From: Flavobacterium sp.
GTDB taxonomy: Bacteria > Bacteroidota > Bacteroidia > Flavobacteriales > Flavobacteriaceae
Assembly: GCA_016714905.1 (NCBI GenBank)
Contig: JADKBW010000001.1
Location: 248,001 to 312,000 of the forward strand
Length of the DNA stretch: 64,000 nt
Direction of reading: 5' to 3'
Shown here: piece by piece, positions 56,079-64,000 of the stretch
Layout: every line of letters starts with the position of its first letter
Position numbering within the stretch: position 1 is the first letter of the stretch
Program-made: the position numbers and the translations under genes
The notes under the pieces: generated by a model
Database searches by the model: none
Told to the model about the DNA's origin: nothing
Seen by the model: only the letters and a program-made list of their open reading frames with translations

Positions 56079-56462
56079 ATGGTCAATAGTGCTCCGATAC
56101 TTATTTTGATTTTTCTAGCAGTAACTTTTATTCAATCTGGTTACGATAAAGTCATGGATTGGAAAGGAAACGTCAACTGGCTAAAGGAACATTTTTCCAA
56201 AACCCGTTTGAAAAATCATGTGCCTTTGGCCTTGATGCATGTGCTGATTTTGGAATTGATTTCGGGGGTTTTGTGTATCGTAGGATGCATCGAATTGTTG
56301 GTGAATAGCGGTCGTACTTTCGGATTGTATGGCGGCATTTTTTCGTGTATTACTTTGATCATGCTGTTGTTTGGACAGCGATTGGCGAAAGACTACGATG
56401 GCGCAAGAACCATTGTTATTTATTTTGTTCCGGCGGTGATGGTCGTGTTTTGGTTGAGTTAA
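56079..56462 (+). CDS. DoxX-like membrane protein
   Basis: 127 residues with four hydrophobic segments (about 5-22, 45-68, 77-96, 105-126) and FIQSGYDKVMDW near the start, as in DoxX/DoxD-like proteins. The family may link to electron transfer, but the role here is unknown. It lies 4 nt after holB and is converging with the helicase gene. Confidence 0.75.
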   Translation: MVNSAPILILIFLAVTFIQSGYDKVMDWKGNVNWLKEHFSKTRLKNHVPLALMHVLILELISGVLCIVGCIELLVNSGRTFGLYGGIFSCITLIMLLFGQRLAKDYDGARTIVIYFVPAVMVVFWLS

Positions 56463-56494
56463 TAAATTGCCCGCAAAACGCAAACTCTTAATGG

Positions 56495-58769
56495 TTATAC
56501 ATTCAAACTCGCCCTGAACAATTTCAATTCATCCCAAGTGAACGTATCTCCGTATTTTTCTTTGAGCGGATTGAGGGATTCTTCTTCATAGCCTTCAAAA
56601 GCTTGGGCTAAGGCTTTTAATTTATCTTCTGGAAGTACTTCTGAAATGGTGACGGCTTTGATTTCAATCAATTTTGCTAAGTGCGTGCAAATGGTTTGTT
56701 TGGTCAATTTTCTGATATTGGCTATTTCAGAAATGGTGTTTTTCTCTTGCCAGAGTTCATAGGTCATAAGGAAAGTAGATTTTTTCGGTTCTTTGGTCTT
56801 AGCCGCCTTTTTGGATGTATAACGTGCTACATCATATTCGTCTTCAATCAAGGTTACGTTTTGCGCTTTGAATTCGGTTTGAATGGCCTCGACTTTATTC
56901 GATTTGTAATTTCTAATGGCTGTGGTGTTGATGTTCTCTTTTGAAATTTCCTGTCCCGCTGCAATGGTTTGAATAAGCACTTTCGCTTTCATCATGCGCA
57001 GAATGGCTTTGGTTTGTAATTCTTCCAATTCAAGCAACTCATCAAAATAGGCTTTGGCTTTTTTGACGCGTTTGATTTCTTCTAATTTCCATAAAATCTC
57101 ACCAACCAATCCGTCCATCGATTTATAAAAATAATCATAAGCTGCTTGTATTCTTTCCGAAACAAAATTGATATCTACTGAATCAGCCTCGAATACTTTG
57201 TTCAATTGATTTAGAAACTTGCGAGCAGGTTCGACCAATTCGCCCATGATCTCCGCATTTTGCTTTGCCCAAGCAGCGTGTTTTGCTTTTTCGGAAACTT
57301 CTGATTTCTCATTGTAGCTAAATTGATGATTCCTCCATTCTTGTGCTAAAACCGACCAATCGAAGGTGTTTTTGAGATAGGAATGCACAAACTTTCAAGG
57401 TCTCTGTTTGAAGCGTATTGGCTAAAATGGAAGGTTCCACTTTGTTGGTGGCGTAATTCATGACATCTTGATCGCTCGAAATTCCATTCATTCGAAGCGG
57501 AGAAAGCAAAACCAAGCCGTTTAACGAACGAAGTCGAGAAAGAGCTACGTAGGCCTGTCCGGGAAGAAAAACTTGCGACACGTCGATTGCTGCTTTGTCG
57601 AATGTTAGTCCTTGGCTTTTGTGAACGGTAATTGCCCACGCCAATTTGATCGGATAATGCACAAATGTTCCCAATACTTCTTCTTCGATTTCTTTCGTCA
57701 TTTCGTTGACGGTGTATCGGATGTTTTGCCATTCGTACTTTTCGACCGCAATGGAAACGTTTTCTTCGGGGAAGTTCACTAAAATTTCCTCGGCTGACAG
57801 CGACTGAACGACGCCCATTTTTCCGTTGAAATATTGCTTGTTGAAAGACAGATCGTTTTTGACGAACATCACTTGCGCTCCGACTTTGAGTTCAAGTTGC
57901 GCATCAACTGGATATATTTTATCTGGAAAGTCTCCGACGATTTCTGGCAAATACGTGACGAGTTTTCCTTTTAGATCAACTAACGATTGCTGATTAATGG
58001 CGTCTGCTTTGGCGTTGTGTGTTGTTAGCGTGATATAACCTTGATTGGACTTTAGATCAAAATGAGGTTGCACATAGGCGTTGAGTTTTTCGACATCTTT
58101 CTTTGTAATTTCATTGTTTCGAAGATTATTTAAAATCGAAATAAAAGCATCGTCGGATTGTCGGAATATTTTAGAAAGTTCAATGTAAATCGGCGGATTA
58201 TTTTGAACCACATGCGAATGGAAAAAGAACTTGCCTTTGTAATATCTTTTCAGCACACTCCATTCTTCATCTTTAACAACTGGCGGCAATTGCAGTAGAT
58301 CGCCGATATACACCACTTGAACACCGCCAAAAGGCATTCTGTTTTTGCGAATAGACTGCATGGTAAAGTCGATGGCGTCTAACAAATCGGACCGCAACAT
58401 ACTGACTTCATCAATGATTAGCAGTTCCATATTGCGGATCACCGCCTTCTTGAGGCCGCTCATTTTGAAATGCCGCATTAGGGTGCTTTTGGTTTCAAAT
58501 TTTACGAAATCGGAAAAATGTGGCGCAATGGTGTCGGGAATAAATCCACCGAAAGGCAATTGAAACATCGAGTGAATGGTAACGCCCGACGCGTTTAGCG
58601 CCGCAATTCCGGTTGGAGCGACAACTACTGTGTTTTTGTGTGTGGTTTGAATGATTTCGCGCAGCAGTGTGGTCTTTCCCGTTCCGGCTTTTCCGGTTAG
58701 AAAAATAGATCTTTGCGTTTGATTGATAAATTGAAGCGTGTATTTGGCTTCGGCTGAGATAGTTTCCAT
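56495..58769 (-). CDS. Pif1/RecD-like helicase fused to a helix-turn-helix tail, frameshifted
   Basis: From the ATG at 58767-58769 (METISAEAKYTLQ) the protein holds Walker A GKAGTGKTTLL, Walker B LLIIDEVSML, GDLLQLPPVV, VGAQVMFVKND and the final ALSRLRSLNGLVLLSPL, the superfamily 1 Pif1 set. At 57392 an extra C (minus-strand G) breaks LKFVHSYLKNTFDWSVLAQE, after which the frame runs on to 56495: helical linkers and a terminal helix-turn-helix unit (TISEIANIRKLTKQTICTHL). The whole is about 760 residues, the normal length in Flavobacteriia. A DNA repair or replication role is likely. Confidence 0.88.
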
Positions 58770-58802
58770 TTGGCTTAGATTAGAAAACAAAAATAGTGAT
58801 TT

Positions 58803-59729
58803 TTATTTTTCAATGCTTGTTAAATAGTCATTTACAATTTTAGAGCATTTAAGTGCGCCTTCATTATTGAGATGGTCCGCATCATAGAAATCCACCTCAG
58901 AGAAACGAGTATCATCAAATAGATTGAGATAAAACACGTCGATTGGATTCTTAGAATGAAACTCGGAACAAGTCTCTTTTATTTTGCTTAATTTGTTTTG
59001 ATTCAAGTAGCTTTCATACACTTTAGTTTGCGGCATTGAAACAATTAACACTTGGATGTTTCGTTGTTTGCATTTCTGAATGATATTGTTGATTCTGCTT
59101 TTGTTTACTTCAAAATCCATGAGGCCATCTTCTTGAACAATGGCTCTGTTTTGCGCCACTTGCGCTGCTGGAATTCGATCTGCTTTCTTGTAATTTGTTC
59201 CCCAACCCAGCGAATCGCAATCGAGAATGGTTCTTTTTTTTACATAGCGTTTTACTAAATCCCTCGATTTGTAGAAACTTTGAGTGAATGCTAAGCAGTA
59301 ATTTCTTGGATCAAGTGCAGAAATCAATGGAACTTCGAGATGCATAAAACGCTGATAATAGAACTTTCGCCAACCATCGTCGCCTGAATTATCTATTTGA
59401 CTTAGGTTTGTATATTCAATGCAAAACACCACTTGCTTAAGTTTGGGTAGTTTATCGACATATTTATCGAAGAGCAACTTATCAAAATAAATGGTCTGAC
59501 TAACGTTGGAGAGATTAAAAGTGTTTCTTGAAAAGCAACTAGGATTTAGACCGTACAAACAGTGCGAGTCGCCAAACAGAAGCACTTCTATTTTTTGAGA
59601 ATTCTTATTAATTTCCTGATTTTTAACACTGTAATTATTTGGGACATTTCTATAGAAAACTTCTAGTGCTACATACATTAACACAAATGGGGCAATAAAC
59701 AGAAGTAATTTTAGAAAAAATTTCCGCAT
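58803..59729 (-). CDS. SGNH-like membrane-anchored protein
   Basis: From the ATG at 59727-59729 (MRKFFLKLLL) the protein is 308 residues: one N-terminal membrane helix, then an SGNH-hydrolase-like fold with GDSHCLYGL (block I) and DADHLNNEGA (block V, with Asp and His). Proteins of this kind act as acyl-esterases or transferases on surface glycans, but the central Asn and Gly blocks are not clear, so activity is uncertain. It ends 33 nt before the helicase start. The longer frame from 59780 overlaps the upstream terminator. Confidence 0.7.
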   Translation of the reverse strand: MRKFFLKLLLFIAPFVLMYVALEVFYRNVPNNYSVKNQEINKNSQKIEVLLFGDSHCLYGLNPSCFSRNTFNLSNVSQTIYFDKLLFDKYVDKLPKLKQVVFCIEYTNLSQIDNSGDDGWRKFYYQRFMHLEVPLISALDPRNYCLAFTQSFYKSRDLVKRYVKKRTILDCDSLGWGTNYKKADRIPAAQVAQNRAIVQEDGLMDFEVNKSRINNIIQKCKQRNIQVLIVSMPQTKVYESYLNQNKLSKIKETCSEFHSKNPIDVFYLNLFDDTRFSEVDFYDADHLNNEGALKCSKIVNDYLTSIEK

Positions 59730-59761
59730 GAAGTTACTATGGGTTTGATTCTTTGTATTTA

Positions 59762-59800
59762 TAAAAAAAGCCTCTATCAAAACAGAATGAGGCTAGTTTT
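59762..59800 (-). terminator. Intrinsic terminator after the OmpH/Skp gene
   Basis: GCCTC (59770-59774) pairs with GAGGC (59789-59793), extended by A7 on one side and AGTTTT on the other; the minus-strand T-run follows the stem, about 20 nt past the stop at 59819. Confidence 0.75.
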
Positions 59801-59818
59801 AGTTTCTATAATTCACAA

Positions 59819-60385
59819 CTATTTTTCGTCTTCTTTTTTACCAACTTTCTTGTCTGATGCTTTGTATTTATCATTCAAAAGTTTGACAATTTCAGCCGTA
59901 ATATCTAATTTATCTTCTGCATATAAAATAGTCGCAGCTTCTCCCGTTCCGTAGATGTAGGTAAAGCCTTTTTCTTTTCCGTAGTCTTTGATGAATTTTT
60001 TTACTTTTTTCACCAATGTGTCCATTTCAACGCCACTTTCTTCTCTAAGTTGTTGAACCAATGCTTGTTGTGCATAACTCAATTCCTGTTCTTGCTTTTG
60101 AAGTCTTGCTCCATTTTCTTGTGCCCATGCTTGCCCTTTGGCTTGTGCATTCTTTTGAAAACTAGTTGCTTCTGCTTTAAATCTAGCCACTTCAGCTTCT
60201 AACTCTTTGCCCATCTCATCGCCTTTGGCTTTATATTTTGCTTCGATGTCTTTCGCTTCATTGTATTGCTCTAATAATTTAGAAGTGTCAACATAGGCTG
60301 TTTTCATTTCTTTAGTTGGAGTGGTTGACTTGTTGCAAGAAATGATTGCAAAGCATAGTAAAGAAAGTAGGAGTAATTTTTTCAT
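59819..60385 (-). CDS. OmpH/Skp-family periplasmic chaperone (lipoprotein)
   Basis: 188 residues with a lipoprotein signal (FAIISC, Cys at 17), then KTAYVDTSKLLEQYNEAKDI (the OmpH start strand), a long coiled-coil arm (about 45-125) and the closing KEKGFTYIYGTGEAATILYAEDKLDIT. Skp-type chaperones guide outer-membrane proteins across the periplasm. A Lys-rich tail follows. It has its own terminator. Confidence 0.9.
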   Translation of the reverse strand: MKKLLLLSLLCFAIISCNKSTTPTKEMKTAYVDTSKLLEQYNEAKDIEAKYKAKGDEMGKELEAEVARFKAEATSFQKNAQAKGQAWAQENGARLQKQEQELSYAQQALVQQLREESGVEMDTLVKKVKKFIKDYGKEKGFTYIYGTGEAATILYAEDKLDITAEIVKLLNDKYKASDKKVGKKEDEK

Positions 60386-60449
60386 GATTGAAGAGATAAT
60401 TAAGGTTTCAAAAGTATTAATTTATTATGATAAGCCGCTTTTATAATTT

Positions 60450-61295
60450 CTAGTTTTTGATAATGTAAATATGAGAAGAATACTCATTGGTTGTTCTCGC
60501 TTTCCAATTCGATTGCAATCCAACCAGAAACGCTGTAATGTATTTCATCTTTCCTGTTTTATATTTTTCTGAAAGCAAAGCGACGTAAAAAGCATCAAAC
60601 ATCATCGGTCGTGTTTCTACTAATTGTAGTTTTTCTCTTTCAAAAAGTTTTTCAATTGATAAACGAGAAAAATGCCACAAATGGCGAGGAACATCATAGG
60701 CTGCCCAAAATTCTTGATAATGCTTTGCGTCAAAAGAATTAAAATTTGGAACTGCGACAACAATTGTTCCGGTTGGTTTTAGTAAACGTTTTAGTTCTTT
60801 GATTTGAGCATTGACATCTGGTACATGTTCTAAAACGTGCCACATCGTAACCACATCAACGGAATGGTCTTCTAGTTGACTCGTGCTATCAATATAACTT
60901 ACGCCCTTTTTCAACGCTATTTTTTTAGCCCTTTCATTGGGTTCTACACCTATGATTTGCCAACCGTTTTGCTTTGCTTGGGAAAGGAAATCACCTGTCC
61001 CTGTTCCAATATCAAGCAATACTCCTTTACTAGGTTGAAATTCATTAATTAAAGTCAGCTTCTTTTTTAAGGCAATATTCTTGACGAATTGATATGCTTT
61101 TTCAAACAAGGAACGATTGCCATCGGTGTGAGAAATATAATCCTCGCTTTCGTAATAAGAGGCTAATTTTTCTTCATTTGGTTGTGGATAAGTAAAGACC
61201 AAATCAATGGATTCGTCTTTAAGCAAGCGAAATTCTTCTTTCGATATAGAATGATCTTTGACTTCAAGATAATGTTGATATTTAGAAATGTCCAT
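60450..61295 (-). CDS. Class I SAM-dependent methyltransferase
   Basis: 281 residues with the SAM-binding motif LLDIGTGTGDFL (motif I), GVEPNERAK and VDVVTMWHVLEHVPD, a type-11 methyltransferase. The ~80-residue N-terminal part (FTYPQPNEEKLASYYESEDYISH) occurs in the flavobacterial family. The substrate is unknown, possibly a polysaccharide or lipid. Its start overlaps the lipoprotein stop (TAATG). Confidence 0.88.
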   Translation of the reverse strand: MDISKYQHYLEVKDHSISKEEFRLLKDESIDLVFTYPQPNEEKLASYYESEDYISHTDGNRSLFEKAYQFVKNIALKKKLTLINEFQPSKGVLLDIGTGTGDFLSQAKQNGWQIIGVEPNERAKKIALKKGVSYIDSTSQLEDHSVDVVTMWHVLEHVPDVNAQIKELKRLLKPTGTIVVAVPNFNSFDAKHYQEFWAAYDVPRHLWHFSRLSIEKLFEREKLQLVETRPMMFDAFYVALLSEKYKTGKMKYITAFLVGLQSNWKARTTNEYSSHIYIIKN

Positions 61296-61780
61296 TATAA
61301 ATTATAATATTCGTCTTTTAATTTCTTGAGATAACGCACCACGATGTTTTGAAATAATGAATCATTGGCGAGACAATCTTCGTTCTTGTCGTTAATCACT
61401 GAGAAAGCAATAAACTTTCGTTGTAAACCATTTTGTGCGTTTTCTGGCTCTAAATTTATGACTGCGTAGTTTGCACTATTAAAATATTTCTCGAATTCAT
61501 CGTTGCTGTAAATAATCAATTTGTATTTGTTTTTTTCGATGGAAATCCAATATTCACTAGTGTAGTAATTCTCCCCTTTAAATCTCATGGAGAGATATTT
61601 TTCTATCGTTAGATTCTTTGTGTTGTTTTCAAAAAGAAATGCATTTAGACCTTTATTTCCTAATATTTCTTTTCCATTAGGCACAAGAATATAATCTGGA
61701 ATTTGCACGGTTTGTCTAGAAACATTGCAGCTTGAAAATAAAACAAATAAAAACAATAATGCCGCAATCCTTTTATTCAT
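61295..61780 (-). CDS. Small lipoprotein of unknown function
   Basis: From the ATG at 61778-61780 (MNKRIAALLFLFVLFSSC) this is a 161-residue lipoprotein with its lipobox Cys at 18. The rest is beta-rich (YTSEYWISIEKNKYKLIIYS) with no family I recognise. The open frame extends 33 nt further to an ATG at 61813 that would encode MFHVERQ from a parS-like site, but the signal peptide argues for the later start. It follows mnmG directly and is coupled to the methyltransferase. Confidence 0.6.
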   Translation of the reverse strand: MNKRIAALLFLFVLFSSCNVSRQTVQIPDYILVPNGKEILGNKGLNAFLFENNTKNLTIEKYLSMRFKGENYYTSEYWISIEKNKYKLIIYSNDEFEKYFNSANYAVINLEPENAQNGLQRKFIAFSVINDKNEDCLANDSLFQNIVVRYLKKLKDEYYNL

Positions 61781-61796
61781 AAAGGTTTGCTTTTGT

Positions 61797-61812
61797 CGTT
61801 CCACGTGAAACA
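61797..61812. promoter_or_regulatory. parS: Putative parS site 1
   Basis: CGTTCCACGTGAAACA matches the ParB-binding site TGTTTCACGTGAAACA at 14 of 16 positions; TGTTCCACGTGAAACA, itself a common variant, differs only at the first base. It lies just past the mnmG stop, in the leader of the lipoprotein gene. Confidence 0.8.
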
Positions 61813-61814
61813 TA

Positions 61815-63686
61815 TTATCTTCCCATATAGATTAGAAGTACAGAAATATCAGAAGGGGAAACACCGCTAATTCGCGAAGCTTGTGAAATGGTAATCGGTC
61901 GAATTGACGAAAGCTTTTGTTTTGCTTCTATAGACATCGACTTTATCTTATGGTAATCAAAGAACTCAGGAATTTTGACGTCCTCCAGCCGTGTCAATTT
62001 ATTAGCGTTATTTCGTTCTTTTTCGATATAACCTGAATACTTAACTTGAATTTCAGCTTGCTCCAAAATCTCTTGATCTAAAGGATTTTCATTCAAATAG
62101 GCTTGCACTTTATTAAACTTTAAGACATCCTCCAAATCTATTTGAGGTCTAGAAAATATCTTGAACATTTTGTCAGATTGACTCACTAAAGCCGTTTCTT
62201 TTGCTTCTAAAATAGGATTTACTTCTGCTACGCTAACACTTGTTTCCTTAAAAAAAGCGACCATTTTCTCAGACTCTTCAAACTTATACTCCATTCGCTT
62301 CAATCGCTCATCAGAAGCTAAACCAATAGCATTAGACAACGGAGTTAATCTATAATCCGCATTGTCTTGTCGTAGTAGTGTTCTAAACTCCGCCCTTGAA
62401 GTAAACATTCTATATGGTTCTTCCGTCCCTTTTGTAATCAAATCATCTATTAAAACACCTATATACGCCTCATCTCTCTTTAGAATTAGCGGCTCTTGTT
62501 CATTGACTTTCAATGCGGCATTGATTCCCGCCATTAAGCCTTGTGAGGCTGCTTCTTCGTAACCGGTGGTACCATTGATTTGACCCGCAAAATACAAGCC
62601 TTCAACCAATTTGGTTTCTAGCGTATGTTTTAATTGGGTTGGTGGAAAGTAATCGTATTCAATTGCGTATCCTGGTCTAAAAAACTTCACGTTTTCAAAA
62701 CCAACGACTGAGCGTAAAGCTTTAAACTGAATTTCTTCAGGCAAAGAAGTCGAAAATCCGTTAACATAGACCTCCACTGTATTCCATCCTTCCGGCTCAA
62801 CAAACAACTGATGCCGCTCTTTATCAGCAAAGCGATTAATTTTATCTTCAATCGACGGACAATATCGCGGGCCGATACTTTTTATTCTGCCATTAAACAT
62901 AGGAGATCGGTCGAAACCCTCTCGAAGAATGTCATGAACGTCAAGCGAAGTGTAAGTCATGTGACAAGACTTCTGATGTATTAGCGGTTTAGTTAGGTTT
63001 GAATAAGAAAATTTATCTGGCTTCTCATCTCCTTTTTCTTCATTCATTTTAGCGTAATCTAACGAACGGCCATCAACTCTAGGTGGTGTGCCCGTTTTCA
63101 TTCTCCCTGACTCAAAACCAATACTTGTTAAATCCTCTGTTATTCCGTATGCTGCACTTTCACCTGCTCTACCACCCCCGAATTGCTTATCACCAATATG
63201 AATCAGACCATTTAAGAAAGTCCCATTCGTTAGAACTACGGCTTTAGCCTTTATTTCAATCCCCAAGGAAGTTTTAATTCCAACAATTTTATTGTTTTCA
63301 ATTAATAACCCTTTGACCATCTCTTGATAAAAGTCAAGATTAGGCGTTTGCTCAAGCATCAGTCTCCATTCTTCAGCAAACCGCATTCGATCACTTTGTA
63401 CACGAGGCGACCACATTGCTGGACCTTTCGATTTGTTAAGCATTTTAAACTGTATTGCGGTCTTGTCTGATACAATTCCAGAATATCCGCCCATCGCATC
63501 AATCTCTCGGACAATTTGTCCTTTGGCAATTCCACCCATTGCTGGATTACAAGACATCTGCGCAATGTTTTGCAAACTCATAGTTACCAATAAGGTTTTA
63601 CACCCCATATTGGCAGCGGCAGCGGCAGCTTCAGAACCGGCATGACCTGCACCAACCACAATTACATCGTATTTGTCTTGAAACAT
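61815..63686 (-). CDS. mnmG: tRNA uridine-5-carboxymethylaminomethyl modification enzyme MnmG
   Basis: 623 residues with the FAD-binding VIVVGAGHAGSEAA (GxGxxG), the signature CNPAMGGIAKGQIVREIDAMGG, GTFLNGLIHIG, FAGQINGTTGYEEAA and the C-terminal GVSPSDISVLLIYMGR tRNA-binding end. With MnmE it modifies U34 of several tRNAs. Its start overlaps the ybeY stop (TAATG). It is flanked by two parS-like sites, fitting a position near the replication origin. Confidence 0.97.
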   Translation of the reverse strand: MFQDKYDVIVVGAGHAGSEAAAAAANMGCKTLLVTMSLQNIAQMSCNPAMGGIAKGQIVREIDAMGGYSGIVSDKTAIQFKMLNKSKGPAMWSPRVQSDRMRFAEEWRLMLEQTPNLDFYQEMVKGLLIENNKIVGIKTSLGIEIKAKAVVLTNGTFLNGLIHIGDKQFGGGRAGESAAYGITEDLTSIGFESGRMKTGTPPRVDGRSLDYAKMNEEKGDEKPDKFSYSNLTKPLIHQKSCHMTYTSLDVHDILREGFDRSPMFNGRIKSIGPRYCPSIEDKINRFADKERHQLFVEPEGWNTVEVYVNGFSTSLPEEIQFKALRSVVGFENVKFFRPGYAIEYDYFPPTQLKHTLETKLVEGLYFAGQINGTTGYEEAASQGLMAGINAALKVNEQEPLILKRDEAYIGVLIDDLITKGTEEPYRMFTSRAEFRTLLRQDNADYRLTPLSNAIGLASDERLKRMEYKFEESEKMVAFFKETSVSVAEVNPILEAKETALVSQSDKMFKIFSRPQIDLEDVLKFNKVQAYLNENPLDQEILEQAEIQVKYSGYIEKERNNANKLTRLEDVKIPEFFDYHKIKSMSIEAKQKLSSIRPITISQASRISGVSPSDISVLLIYMGR

Positions 63687-64000
63687 TAAGGTTTTAATTT
63701 AGAATTGGTCTTGTTTTTTTGTTCCACGTGAAACATTTTAATTTTCTCGTCTTCTTTCAGACGCATTTCCTTCTCGTCTTTCGCCGACTTATCCTTGTAT
63801 CCGCAATAATGAAGCACACCGTGAACCATCACTCGTTTTAACTCTTCTTCAAAAGCAACATCAAATTCTATGGCATTCTCTCTTACCCGCTGAACCGAAA
63901 TAAAAACATCTCCGTGTAGTTCGTTTCCTACAGAATAATCGAAGCTAATTATATCTGTTAACGTGTTGTGATTTAGATATTGTTGATTTATTTCAATCAG
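63686..64000 (-). CDS. ybeY: Endoribonuclease YbeY, C-terminal part (cut by window edge)
   Basis: The frame is open from the right edge to the TAA at 63686-63688. It reads NTLTDIISFDYS, then DVFISVQRVRENA and the zinc motif HGVLHYCGYKDK (HGxLHLxGYDH in the family), followed by a C-terminal extension KMFHVEQKNKT, which is encoded by the parS-like site. YbeY matures rRNA 3' ends. The N-terminal part is outside the window. It is coupled to mnmG by a one-base overlap. Confidence 0.92.
   Translation of the reverse strand: MIEINQQYLNHNTLTDIISFDYSVGNELHGDVFISVQRVRENAIEFDVAFEEELKRVMVHGVLHYCGYKDKSAKDEKEMRLKEDEKIKMFHVEQKNKTNSKLKP
63720..63735. promoter_or_regulatory. parS: Putative parS site 2
   Basis: TGTTCCACGTGAAACA is an exact common parS variant, one base from the palindromic consensus TGTTTCACGTGAAACA. 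It lies inside the end of the ybeY coding sequence and shares its orientation with site 1. Confidence 0.85.

Noticed and set aside
61781..61813. MFHVER start of the lipoprotein gene
   Set aside because: These codons are the parS-like site; the signal peptide begins at MNKRIAALL.

Overview
The window is AT-rich chromosomal DNA from a Bacteroidota bacterium, most likely Flavobacterium or a close relative. The signs are a Bat/MoxR stress cluster, a SUF iron-sulfur cluster followed by DUF2480 and DUF3078 genes, type IX secretion (T9SS) signals with a PorP/SprF-type partner, TonB/DUF5689/choice-of-anchor J genes, and several TAnnTTTG promoter -7 boxes. Assignments come from reading the translations; no database search was possible.

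Layout. 1-4120 (minus): moxR, DUF58, a BatD-like gene and batA (cut by the edge). 4329-6359 (plus): aldo/keto reductase and an AlbA_2 protein. 6366-9812 (minus): four secreted or envelope proteins, including a retropepsin-PDZ protein. 9978-11279 (plus): metallophosphoesterase and a beta-barrel protein. 11340-13685 (minus): ALDH7-type dehydrogenase and 3-hydroxyanthranilate dioxygenase. 13759-19859: a nuclease-like gene divergent from a TonB receptor and two anchor-J/DUF5689 lipoprotein genes. 19860-21068: no intact gene, but a 40-bp tandem hairpin repeat and a broken kinase-like remnant. 21069-30492 (minus): a T9SS surface system (giant adhesin, SprF-like, OmpA/PD40) full of frameshifts. 30680-31930: hflX. 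31974-40804 (minus): sufA-B-C-D-S, a lipoprotein gene, sufE, a GxxExxY gene, the DUF59 gene, DUF2480 and DUF3078. 41059-46250 (plus): MBL hydrolase, MarR, subtilisin-like and M1 peptidases. 46540-49488 (plus): rnpA, CTP protease, OmpA. 49485-54664 (minus): pgk, LysM transglycosylase, DUF4837, ElaA. 54926-56462 (plus): holB, DoxX-like. 56495-64000 (minus): helicase, SGNH protein, OmpH, methyltransferase, lipoprotein, mnmG and ybeY, with two parS-like sites bracketing mnmG.

Gene quality is uneven. Many genes are perfectly open, but hflX, marR, the LysM transglycosylase, the helicase, the nuclease, the TonB receptor, DUF3078 and GxxExxY each carry one to a few small indels, and 20.5-29.7 kb is broken every 50-200 bases. 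Because the protein text stays conserved on both sides of most breaks, often at homopolymers, uncorrected sequencing error is the simplest reading, but real decay of the adhesin locus is not excluded.

The most interesting non-gene signals are: (1) two parS-like 16-mers around mnmG; (2) a ~105-bp palindromic element in three copies whose inner stem covaries; (3) a 40-bp tandem repeat whose hairpin arms covary; (4) a GxxExxY gene inside the suf cluster flanked by a shared ~30-bp repeat, one copy being half of a perfect 19-bp inverted repeat. I found no tRNA, rRNA, CRISPR array or transposase.
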